Assembly: GCA_934675575.1 (NCBI GenBank)
Contig: CAKUQQ010000004.1
Location: 62,001-126,000 of the forward strand
DNA from: an uncultured Muribaculaceae bacterium
GTDB lineage: Bacteria > Bacteroidota > Bacteroidia > Bacteroidales > Muribaculaceae
Length of the DNA stretch: 64,000 nucleotides
Direction: 5' to 3'
Positions within the stretch are counted from its first letter, which is position 1; each line of letters begins with the position of its first letter. The notes below the pieces were generated by a model. It worked only from the letters and a program-made list of their open reading frames with translations, searched no databases and was not told the DNA's origin. Positions 52,442 through 59,573 of the stretch are shown piece by piece. The position numbers were made by a program, and so were the translations under genes.

Positions 52442-53410
52442 TCACTCGGCATACTTCCCCTGCTTGAGCTCCGCCACAAAGTTGCGGCAGATGTGCTCAT
52501 GACGCACAATCATATAAACAAGCATGGCATTGAGCACCACAAGCTCAAAAGCAAAGTAAAGCCAAGGCATATTAATCAGCACCGACACAAACATTGCTAT
52601 TATTCGCGTGTTAAACGAAAGCATGTTTGTATATTTCATCAGCGGCAGGCTCTTGGCACGGAAAGCGTCGCGAAACGCCTGCGGAATGGCTCCGCCAAAC
52701 CTGTCGCGCAACTCGCGTCGCAGCACCTGCATATTGGGTGTTATCACTTCTTGGTTGGCCGTGTAGTTGCGATAAAAAAGCATCGTCAGCTTTTTCCAGA
52801 AGTCGCCGCTCCACGAGAGCTGTTCGTTGGCCTTGTCGAGCTGCTCGGTGCTGTCGAGCTCGCTGCCCTCCTCGCCTTTCAGGAAATAGAGATGAAATTG
52901 ACGGTAATAGTCGGCCGAAGCCGCTTGCTTGGCATGGCACACACCTGCCGCCACGGCAAGCACCCACAGCAGCCAGTGGCAATTCATGAAGAAATCACCG
53001 GCAAGACTGTCGCCAAAGTCAAACTCACGGAAAACCAGCGCAAAATATATGGCCACAAACCAGAAGTCACCACTCAATCCGTCAAGAATTCGACCAATGC
53101 GCGAATACTGGTGAGTGAGCCTCGCCAGCTGGCCGTCGGCACTGTCAAACGTGTTGGCCCACACAATCAGGAATATTCCCACCAGATTAATCCAAATGCC
53201 GCTCTGGCCGCCAAAATACAGCAGTATGCCGCCAGCCACGCCAAGAAATATCGACGCTATAGTTATGGCATTGGGCGTGACGCCGAGCTTTGCACACAGC
53301 AAAGCCCACATATATCCCATCGGCCGGTAGAACATCAAGTCGAAATGCTCCTCGGTGTCCATCGACTTCAGCGATTTCTTGTAATCTTGTTTTATTTTCT
53401 GAAAATCCAT
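52442..53410 (-). CDS. CDP-alcohol phosphatidyltransferase-family membrane enzyme
   Basis: A 322-residue protein with several hydrophobic segments. The family signature is visible at residues 89-115: D89-x2-D92-G93-x2-A96-R97-x8-G106-x3-D110-x4-D115. The usual spacing between the last two Asp residues is three; here it is four (DGLSGD). The N-terminal ~40 residues and a ~100-residue insertion between later helices (about residues 165-250, charged) are extra to the minimal fold. CDP-alcohol phosphotransferases join a phosphoalcohol and a lipid, using CDP-diacylglycerol or a CDP-polar alcohol. The neighbouring nucleotidyltransferase suggests the polar head is the CDP-activated part. Confidence 0.88.
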   Translation of the reverse strand: MDFQKIKQDYKKSLKSMDTEEHFDLMFYRPMGYMWALLCAKLGVTPNAITIASIFLGVAGGILLYFGGQSGIWINLVGIFLIVWANTFDSADGQLARLTHQYSRIGRILDGLSGDFWFVAIYFALVFREFDFGDSLAGDFFMNCHWLLWVLAVAAGVCHAKQAASADYYRQFHLYFLKGEEGSELDSTEQLDKANEQLSWSGDFWKKLTMLFYRNYTANQEVITPNMQVLRRELRDRFGGAIPQAFRDAFRAKSLPLMKYTNMLSFNTRIIAMFVSVLINMPWLYFAFELVVLNAMLVYMIVRHEHICRNFVAELKQGKYAE

Positions 53411-53468
53411 ATTTGCTTTATCAATCTTTTTTCGCTCTTAGGTGGCTCGCCTCATCGGCGCACGCAGC

Positions 53469-54341
53469 TCACTTTTTTTGTTCCCACTCTTTCACAAGGG
53501 CAAGCACACGCTTGGCTATGTGCGGAGCAGCCTCGGTGCGGCAAGGGGCAAAACTTGGCCAGTCGTTGAAGTCGATTATCTTCATGTCGCCTTCGGCCGA
53601 CACTATGCAGTCGCCGCCATACACCTCCACATTAAGCTCCTCTGAGGCTCTGTCGCAGATGTTGCGCAACTCTTTTTCGTCAAACTTTATGCCCTGCGAG
53701 TGGCCATTGATTTCCTCATAGCCATATTTGCTGTGACCGGCCTCAAGCGGATAAAACCAGTAGAAAAACGGAGTGCCCTTTATGCCATAAAACTTTATCA
53801 AGTCGCCGTCAAGATGCACGTTGATTACGGCTCGCTTTATGCCGCGCAAGAAATATTCCTGAAGCACCTCCTGCGCTTCGTCGATGTGGCGCACAAACGA
53901 CACGTCTTCCTTGTGCATGGCGTGAAAGTCGCCGCGCTTTATCCAGCAGCGCTGAAAACCGCTCTTTTTAAGCAGTGGCTTCACTGCCTCGTCGGTGTTG
54001 ACAATAAGGCTTTCGGGATAAGGAATTCCGTTACCCAGCAGAATGCGTGTCATGCGTTCACGGGTGCAGTTCTCTATTCCATAACCAGAGTTGATTACCA
54101 GCCGGCCATCGTCCTCAAGCTGTTGCAGGTGCTCTATCGACTTGCGCTCGCGGCACATGTTAAGAATCACCTTTTCCTCCACGCCGTCGGCGTTAAACTG
54201 CTCCTCGCTATACACGTTGACCAAACAACCGCGCTTGCGCAAATTCTCGGCTGCCGCATTAAATATTGCGGTGTCGTTGCCTATGTGGTTGGGCGAATAT
54301 GCACCTGCGCGCATAATTCCCGCTATTTTTATAACTGCCAT
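53469..54341 (-). CDS. ATP-grasp-family ligase of unknown substrate
   Basis: A 290-residue protein. The fold is indicated by an N-terminal AGIMRAGAYSPNHIGND stretch, the middle SGFQRCWIKRGDFHAMHKEDV (ATP-binding Lys region) and HLDGDLIKFYGIKG, and by the C-terminal LNVEVYGGDCIVSAEGDMKIIDFNDWPSF, where Asp, Glu and Asn would bind Mg-ATP. ATP-grasp enzymes form amide or ester-like bonds through acyl-phosphates (RimK, D-Ala ligase). It sits between the nucleotidyltransferase and the CDP-alcohol transferase with gaps of 57 and 58 bp, so it very likely acts in the same pathway. Its substrate is unknown. Confidence 0.75.
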   Translation of the reverse strand: MAVIKIAGIMRAGAYSPNHIGNDTAIFNAAAENLRKRGCLVNVYSEEQFNADGVEEKVILNMCRERKSIEHLQQLEDDGRLVINSGYGIENCTRERMTRILLGNGIPYPESLIVNTDEAVKPLLKKSGFQRCWIKRGDFHAMHKEDVSFVRHIDEAQEVLQEYFLRGIKRAVINVHLDGDLIKFYGIKGTPFFYWFYPLEAGHSKYGYEEINGHSQGIKFDEKELRNICDRASEELNVEVYGGDCIVSAEGDMKIIDFNDWPSFAPCRTEAAPHIAKRVLALVKEWEQKK

Positions 54342-54398
54342 AATGCTTTCAAAAAAAAAGTATTTATGTTTGTTTTCTCTGTTAGTCGTGGCTATGCC

Positions 54399-55097
54399 TC
54401 ACTCACTGATGAATTTCTCGGCCACGGCTATGTCGCTTGCGTGGTCCACATCTATGATTTTGTCTATCGAGTAAGCCTTCAGGCTGAAGCCAGCATCAAC
54501 GAGCGCGCGCTGGAAGTTGCGCATGCGCGACACTCCTTTGGCAATGCAGTCGTTGAGCACACCAAAAGCCTTGTCGCTCATGGCATACACGCCGCCTGAC
54601 ACATATTTTGCGCCGTCAAAACTCTTGTCGCAAAACGCCTTGATGTGCATTTGGTCGTCAACGTCAACATAAAGTGGCTTCTCGTCCTCTATGAACGGTG
54701 TCACAGCCCACAGGCCGTCGTTCACCTCATCGTCCTCAAAAGCCTTGACGTAGGCGGCAAAGTCAGCCTCTTTGAATATGGTGTCAACCGTGGTCAGGCA
54801 AAACTTGCCCGGCTGCATCACCTTGCTGAGTTCCCAAAAGCTGTGCATGGAACTTGGCGTTGTCTTCACCACCACATTGAGCGGAATGTCGAGCTTTATG
54901 CACGACACATAATCGCGCACTTCGGTCATGAATTCGTTCACGATGATTGATATGCTCTCGGCGTTGCAGCGCACAAAGATGTCAATCAGCCTCTTTATCA
55001 TGGGCACACCGTTAAGCTCCACCAGAGGTTTTGGCTTTGCCACTCCCTCATGAGCCAGACGCGAGCCTTCTCCTGCTGCTATTATTGCGTAATTCAT
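54399..55097 (-). CDS. Nucleotidyltransferase (sugar/polyol-phosphate NTP transferase type)
   Basis: A 232-residue Rossmann-like protein. The signature AAGEGSRLAHEGVAKPKPLVELNG (residues 7-30) binds NTP; TTVDT supplies the metal-binding Asp, followed by KYVSGGVYAMSDKAF and DVDHASDI at the end. Such enzymes couple a phosphorylated sugar, polyol or choline to CTP, UTP or GTP. Given the CDP-alcohol transferase in the same unit, a CTP-dependent cytidylyltransferase is the best guess, analogous to archaeal CTP:inositol-1-phosphate cytidylyltransferase. It begins 25 bp after pdxA, so the unit may be transcribed from the pdxA promoter. Confidence 0.85.
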   Translation of the reverse strand: MNYAIIAAGEGSRLAHEGVAKPKPLVELNGVPMIKRLIDIFVRCNAESISIIVNEFMTEVRDYVSCIKLDIPLNVVVKTTPSSMHSFWELSKVMQPGKFCLTTVDTIFKEADFAAYVKAFEDDEVNDGLWAVTPFIEDEKPLYVDVDDQMHIKAFCDKSFDGAKYVSGGVYAMSDKAFGVLNDCIAKGVSRMRNFQRALVDAGFSLKAYSIDKIIDVDHASDIAVAEKFISE

Positions 55098-55122
55098 CTG
55101 TGTCTTCTTGTTGTTTTATTGT

Positions 55123-56244
55123 TCATTTTGCCACAGCCGTCGTGTCGTCATCGTCCTTGGTCAAGTCAAGCACCACATTGTCCTTGCTGTGGTCAAAGAA
55201 CTGGCGGCGCAGTGGGTGGGCGTGAGCCTCGTCCCAGCGCAAGCGGTTGCGATATATGTCGATTGCTGCATATACTGCCTGACGGAACGAATTCTCGTCA
55301 GCAAGATTTTTGCCGGCTATGTCATAGCCAGTGCCGTGGTCCGGACTCGTGCGCACAAATGGCAATCCGGCTGTGAAGTTCACGCCGTCATTCATTGCCA
55401 GGGTCTTAAATGGTGCCAATCCTTGGTCATGATACATGGCCAGCACGCCGTCGAAGTGCTCATATTGGCGATTGCCGAAAAATCCGTCAGATGCGTACGG
55501 GCCGAAGCACGTTATGCCGTCGTTGTCGTATGCCTCATTGATTGCTGGCGTTATCACCTCTTGTTCTTCCTTGCCAAGCAGACCGTTTTCTCCGCCATGC
55601 GGATTGAGCGACAGCACCGCTATGCGCGGCTTGCCTATGCCGAAATCACGCTGAAGCGACTTGTTGAAAAGCCTCAGCTTCTCCATCACATTTTCTTTTG
55701 TAATGGCTTGCGGCACTTTTGCCAGCGGCATGTGGGTGGTCACCAGCGCCACGCGCAACTTGTCATTGCACATTATCATCAGTGCCTTGTCGTCGGTTCC
55801 GGTCGAAGCCTCCAGATATTCCGTGTGGCCAGGGAAACGGAACTCGTCGCTCTGTATGTTGTCTTTGTTGATTGGCGCAGTCACAAGCACATCTACCTGT
55901 TCGTTCTTCAAGTCGGCAACGGCGGCCTCCAGTGCCTTATATGAGGCAAGGCCGGCTTGCTTGTCTTTTTTGCCGAACTCCACTTTCACCTCTTCGCTGC
56001 ACACCTCCACCAGATTGGTCTGATTGTCTTTTGCAGCATCTACTGCATTTATGTAGTTAACAGGAAACGATGGCATCTCTATGGCTTTGCGGTGATATGT
56101 CATGATTTTTCCTGAGCCATATATCACCGGCGTGCACAATTCAAGCATTTGCTGATTGGCAAAAGTCTTCAAGATTACCTCATATCCTATTCCATTGGTA
56201 TCGCCTTGTGTGATACCTACGCGTATTTTTTTATTATTAGCCAT
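55123..56244 (-). CDS. pdxA: 4-Hydroxythreonine-4-phosphate dehydrogenase
   Basis: A 373-residue protein of the PdxA family: oxidises 4-phosphohydroxy-L-threonine with NAD+ in pyridoxal 5'-phosphate synthesis. ITQGDTNGIGYEVI, VTAPINKDNIQ, FPGHTEYLEA (metal ligand His), AVLSLNPHGGENG, AMYHDQGLAPFKTL and FVRTSPDHGTGYDIAG are all present. The last ~20 residues are Asp-rich. It has its own promoter (56332-56364) and leads directly into the four-gene lipid-type cluster. Confidence 0.96.
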   Translation of the reverse strand: MANNKKIRVGITQGDTNGIGYEVILKTFANQQMLELCTPVIYGSGKIMTYHRKAIEMPSFPVNYINAVDAAKDNQTNLVEVCSEEVKVEFGKKDKQAGLASYKALEAAVADLKNEQVDVLVTAPINKDNIQSDEFRFPGHTEYLEASTGTDDKALMIMCNDKLRVALVTTHMPLAKVPQAITKENVMEKLRLFNKSLQRDFGIGKPRIAVLSLNPHGGENGLLGKEEQEVITPAINEAYDNDGITCFGPYASDGFFGNRQYEHFDGVLAMYHDQGLAPFKTLAMNDGVNFTAGLPFVRTSPDHGTGYDIAGKNLADENSFRQAVYAAIDIYRNRLRWDEAHAHPLRRQFFDHSKDNVVLDLTKDDDDTTAVAK

Positions 56245-56331
56245 TAAAAATCAATATACAATAAATCAATGGGTTCGCCGCCTCACAAGTCCTACCGACG
56301 GGCAGTGCTGCCACTCCCCATTTTCAAATAT

Positions 56332-56364
56332 GCGAAGATACACAATTTTTAACGAAACGACAAA
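56332..56364 (-). promoter_or_regulatory. Promoter of pdxA and probably of the downstream cluster
   Basis: On the minus strand TTTG at 56364-56361 and TATCTTCGC at 56340-56332 (one deviation from TAnnTTTG) with 20 bp between. Confidence 0.6.
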
Positions 56365-56433
56365 TGTTTTTACTTATTGCGCAAGCTGTTATGGTCGCAC
56401 CGCCAGCCAGAGGCATGGCGTGTTTTCCTGGCA

Positions 56434-56787
56434 TCAAAATTCCACCGCAATTTCCACGCTTTGCAAGTCGCACTTAAACGGCGGCGTGAGCTTCGACACC
56501 GTCACCTCTCCACCTGTCACCTGCGGAAATGCCGCACGCACGGCATTCACTATGCGCCACGCCACATTTTCAAGCAGCAGCGACGGTTTTTGCATTTCTT
56601 TTTCAACTATTTGATACACCGCCGAATAGTCAACTGTGCCGTCAAGCGTGTCGTGTTCCATGGCATCGAGCATGGGGGCATACAACTTCATCGACACTTC
56701 AAAGTGGTTACCCACCGTGCGTTCTTGTTCTGCCACACCATGATAGGCAAAAAAACGCATCTTGCGCAATGTGACCGACGTTCTCAT
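56434..56787 (-). CDS. folB: Dihydroneopterin aldolase
   Basis: A 117-residue protein of usual size. It cleaves 7,8-dihydroneopterin to 6-hydroxymethyl-dihydropterin and glycolaldehyde in folate synthesis. The pattern RFFAYHGVAEQERTVGNHFEVSM (with active-site Glu), TVDYSAVYQIVEKEM and LLENVAWRI is typical. It overlaps the upstream lipoprotein gene by four bases (ATGA), an odd partner for a folate gene. Confidence 0.93.
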   Translation of the reverse strand: MRTSVTLRKMRFFAYHGVAEQERTVGNHFEVSMKLYAPMLDAMEHDTLDGTVDYSAVYQIVEKEMQKPSLLLENVAWRIVNAVRAAFPQVTGGEVTVSKLTPPFKCDLQSVEIAVEF

Positions 56788-58214
56788 TTCGAGCCTCCTT
56801 TCTCACCGTCATGCGATTCAACCCACACGTATGCGCCAGCATCTATTCCGTCGGCGGCAAATCTGTCCTTGCCATAACGGTCATATCGTGCCTTGTCGGG
56901 GCAAAGTTGCCTGTCGCCAATGGCTATTGCATCACTGCCGTTTTTCAGGCGGTAGTCAAATATGTAATCCTCACGCACCGTGTAAAATTTAGGGTCACCG
57001 CTCCATTTGCAACTCAAGAAATTGCTGTCGTCGGTGCCGTTTGACTTCAGCAGGCAGTTGCGCAGATATATCGATGTGCCAGTCAAGTCGCCCATGCTCA
57101 CATCGGCGCAGTTGCCATATATCACGCAGTTGTCAATCTTGCAGTCAAGCGGAGCATATTTGCCCACAGAGTCTTGCACCGCAAAATCCACAATCGCACC
57201 CTCTATTGCGGCAAACAAATAGTAGTTGGCCATGGTGCATTGCGCAAACTGCGCCTTGCCACCCACAAGCCCCACCACGCTTTTGCCTGCATCACTCAGT
57301 TCCGTTCCACAAGCCTCAACCCAAGCGTTGTGCGACACAAGCACCGAGTTTTTGGCATTGTGCAGCACACTGTTGAATATGCTCAGCGAGCACCGCGACG
57401 GGTCTGCCGATGTCACAAACACACCGTCGGTTGAGCCACGCATGTTCACATAGTTCAACTCGTTGTCAAAGCTGTGTTCGCCAAACGTCACACCACCCCA
57501 TTGTGCCGACATTATGTCGTAACCTATCTTGCCAACCACATGGTCAAGTCTGTCGCCACGCATTTCTATGTTTTTGTCCATGCTGCCAAGGGCTTTAAGC
57601 GTGCCGTTCACCTTCAAGGCAGCCTTGTCGTGAAACAGTAACGTCACTCCAGGGTCTATGGTCAGAGTCACGCCCTCGTTCACCACAAGCGTGTCATATA
57701 TCAAATATGGCTTCACCCCCGACAGCCGTGCATCGGCCTTTATCGTGTCGCCCACCATGCGCTCCACATCTTGAGCCCATGCCGTCAGTGTCACACTCTG
57801 CTGCACGCCATTGGTCACGAAGTCTATGCGGTCGTCCACGGCCACAGGCTCGTCGTGGCCTGTGGGGTCGATGTAGCACTCCACAAACACATAAACGCTG
57901 TCTTTGCCCCTTATTTCCACATCGTGAAACTCATCGCCCTTCACGCCATCTACGTTAAGATAGAATTTCGCCTCCGATTTCGAGGCCACTTTAATTGACG
58001 ACACGTTAATCATCTTTTTGCCACGGTTATATATAATAAACTGCTTTGTGGCAGTGCCTTGACTTGTGATTACGGTGTCAAACTTGAGCGTGTCAGCCGA
58101 AAACGCCAGCACATCGGCCGACGAGGTGCTCACCTCATCGCTTATGCAGCCTGTCATGCCAAGCGCCAGTGCCGTCAGCACAAAAAATATTATGTAGCAG
58201 AATGTCTTCATCAT
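56784..58214 (-). CDS. Lipoprotein with right-handed beta-helix-like domain
   Basis: A 476-residue protein with a lipoprotein signal (LALGMTGC, Cys23). Residues about 30-150 look like an Ig-like domain (DTVITSQGTATKQFIIYNRGKKMINVSSI). The rest (about residues 185-440) shows pectate-lyase-like coil pattern (GVTLTIDPGVTLLFHDKAALKVNGTLKALG, SLSIFNSVLHNAKNSVLVS, IDNCVIYGN). Such surface lipoproteins are common in Bacteroidales and are of unknown function. Translationally linked to folB by a 4-bp overlap; divergent from lpxB. Confidence 0.85.
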   Translation of the reverse strand: MMKTFCYIIFFVLTALALGMTGCISDEVSTSSADVLAFSADTLKFDTVITSQGTATKQFIIYNRGKKMINVSSIKVASKSEAKFYLNVDGVKGDEFHDVEIRGKDSVYVFVECYIDPTGHDEPVAVDDRIDFVTNGVQQSVTLTAWAQDVERMVGDTIKADARLSGVKPYLIYDTLVVNEGVTLTIDPGVTLLFHDKAALKVNGTLKALGSMDKNIEMRGDRLDHVVGKIGYDIMSAQWGGVTFGEHSFDNELNYVNMRGSTDGVFVTSADPSRCSLSIFNSVLHNAKNSVLVSHNAWVEACGTELSDAGKSVVGLVGGKAQFAQCTMANYYLFAAIEGAIVDFAVQDSVGKYAPLDCKIDNCVIYGNCADVSMGDLTGTSIYLRNCLLKSNGTDDSNFLSCKWSGDPKFYTVREDYIFDYRLKNGSDAIAIGDRQLCPDKARYDRYGKDRFAADGIDAGAYVWVESHDGEKGGSK

Positions 58215-58282
58215 AACTTTTTTAACGCAATTCCGCAGCGATTATTATGTGCCGACAGCACTAATTTACAAGGATTATTTGC

Positions 58283-58291
58283 TACTTTTGC
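58283..58291 (+). promoter_or_regulatory. -7 promoter box of lpxB
   Basis: TACTTTTGC, 30 bp before the lpxB ATG. Confidence 0.6.
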
Positions 58292-58321
58292 AACTATAAA
58301 ATCCAAAACAACCACTGCCAA

Positions 58322-59461
58322 ATGAACTATTTCTTAATAGCTGGAGAAGCATCAGGCGACATACACGGCTCTCAACTCATAGCCTCAATCAAGCAAGCCG
58401 ACCCACAAGCCGAGTTCCGCTTTCTCGGCGGCGACATGATGGCGCACGAAGCCGGCCATGCACCCATAATCCACTATCGCGACATGGCTTTCATGGGGTT
58501 TATTGAGGTCATCAAGCACCTGTCGAGCATTATGGGATTTATGCGCACCGTCAAGGCCGAAATCGCATCACACCGCCCAGATGCGTTGATTTTAATCGAC
58601 TATCCGTCGTTCAATCTGCGCATAGCCAGCTACGCCCACAGCATAGGTCTGCCAGTTTTCTACTTCATTTCCCCAAAAGTGTGGGCTTGGAAAGAATATC
58701 GTGTCAAACAAATAAAGCAGTGTGTTGACCACATGTTTTCCATTCTGCCATTTGAAGTTGGCTTCTATCAGAAACATGGCTACAGCGTGCAATACGTGGG
58801 CAACCCCACAGTCAAAGAGATTGCAGAGGCTTCGCGCCACTTCCGCAGCCGCGAGGAGTTTCTCATGGCCAACGGCTGCAACGCCGCCAAGCCGATAATA
58901 GCCCTTGTACCCGGCTCGCGCGTCAAGGAAATCAAAGACAACCTCCCCATAATGGTCGAGGCCGCCTCGCGGCACACCGACCACACTGCCATCATAGCCG
59001 GAGCACCAGGCATCGACAGCGCACTCTATACCCAAGTGCTTGCCGGGAGCGACATTCAGGTCATCTATGGGCAGACGTTTGAGCTGACACACCACGCCCA
59101 TGCGGCACTCGTCACATCGGGCACAGCCACTCTCGAAACAGCGCTGCTGCGCACACCGCAAGTGGCATGCTACCGCATGAACGGCAGCAAGTTTATCTAC
59201 AACTTCTACCGTCGGCTCATTCATGGCAACTATGTCACCCTGCCCAATCTGATAGCCAACAAGCCCATAATACCAGAGTTGCTACTGCACCACTGCACCC
59301 CCGACGGCATCGACAGTCTGCTCACTTCGCTACTCGACGACCACTCGCAGCAGCGCGCAGCCATGCTCGACGGCTACACCCAAGTGGCCTCTATTTTGGG
59401 CACAAACGACTGCACCGCCACCGCCGCCACCCTCCTCACCACCATCCTCGCCAAGAAGTAG
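58322..59461 (+). CDS. lpxB: Lipid-A-disaccharide synthase
   Basis: A 379-residue glycosyltransferase (family GT19) that joins UDP-2,3-diacylglucosamine and lipid X in lipid A synthesis at the inner membrane. YFLIAGEASGDIHGSQLI, FLGGDMMAHEAG, LIDYPSFNLRIA, FYFISPKVWAWKEYRVKQIK, YVGNPTV, ALVPGSRVKEIKDNLP and LVTSGTATLETALLRTPQV are hallmark segments. It has its own promoter; the surE gene that often precedes lpxB in Bacteroides is not here. Confidence 0.97.
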   Translation: MNYFLIAGEASGDIHGSQLIASIKQADPQAEFRFLGGDMMAHEAGHAPIIHYRDMAFMGFIEVIKHLSSIMGFMRTVKAEIASHRPDALILIDYPSFNLRIASYAHSIGLPVFYFISPKVWAWKEYRVKQIKQCVDHMFSILPFEVGFYQKHGYSVQYVGNPTVKEIAEASRHFRSREEFLMANGCNAAKPIIALVPGSRVKEIKDNLPIMVEAASRHTDHTAIIAGAPGIDSALYTQVLAGSDIQVIYGQTFELTHHAHAALVTSGTATLETALLRTPQVACYRMNGSKFIYNFYRRLIHGNYVTLPNLIANKPIIPELLLHHCTPDGIDSLLTSLLDDHSQQRAAMLDGYTQVASILGTNDCTATAATLLTTILAKK

Positions 59462-59515
59462 TTGCCACACGCCGCTTTTTGTCACTGTTTTTCAGCCGAC
59501 CCAGCACTTTGCAAC

Positions 59516-59545
59516 TTGGTTGCACAAATGCTGACATACCTTTGC
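59516..59545 (+). promoter_or_regulatory. Promoter of the P1B-ATPase gene
   Basis: TTGG at 59516-59519 and TACCTTTGC at 59537-59545 with 17 bp between. A start near 59552 leaves a leader of about 20 nt. Confidence 0.6.
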
Positions 59546-59573
59546 AGTAGAAGAAACAAAAAAATTCATTGTT

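Noticed and set aside
52418..53569. 383-codon plus-strand open frame opposite the CDP-alcohol transferase
   Set aside because: Antisense shadow; the minus-strand gene has the family signature and fits the gene row.
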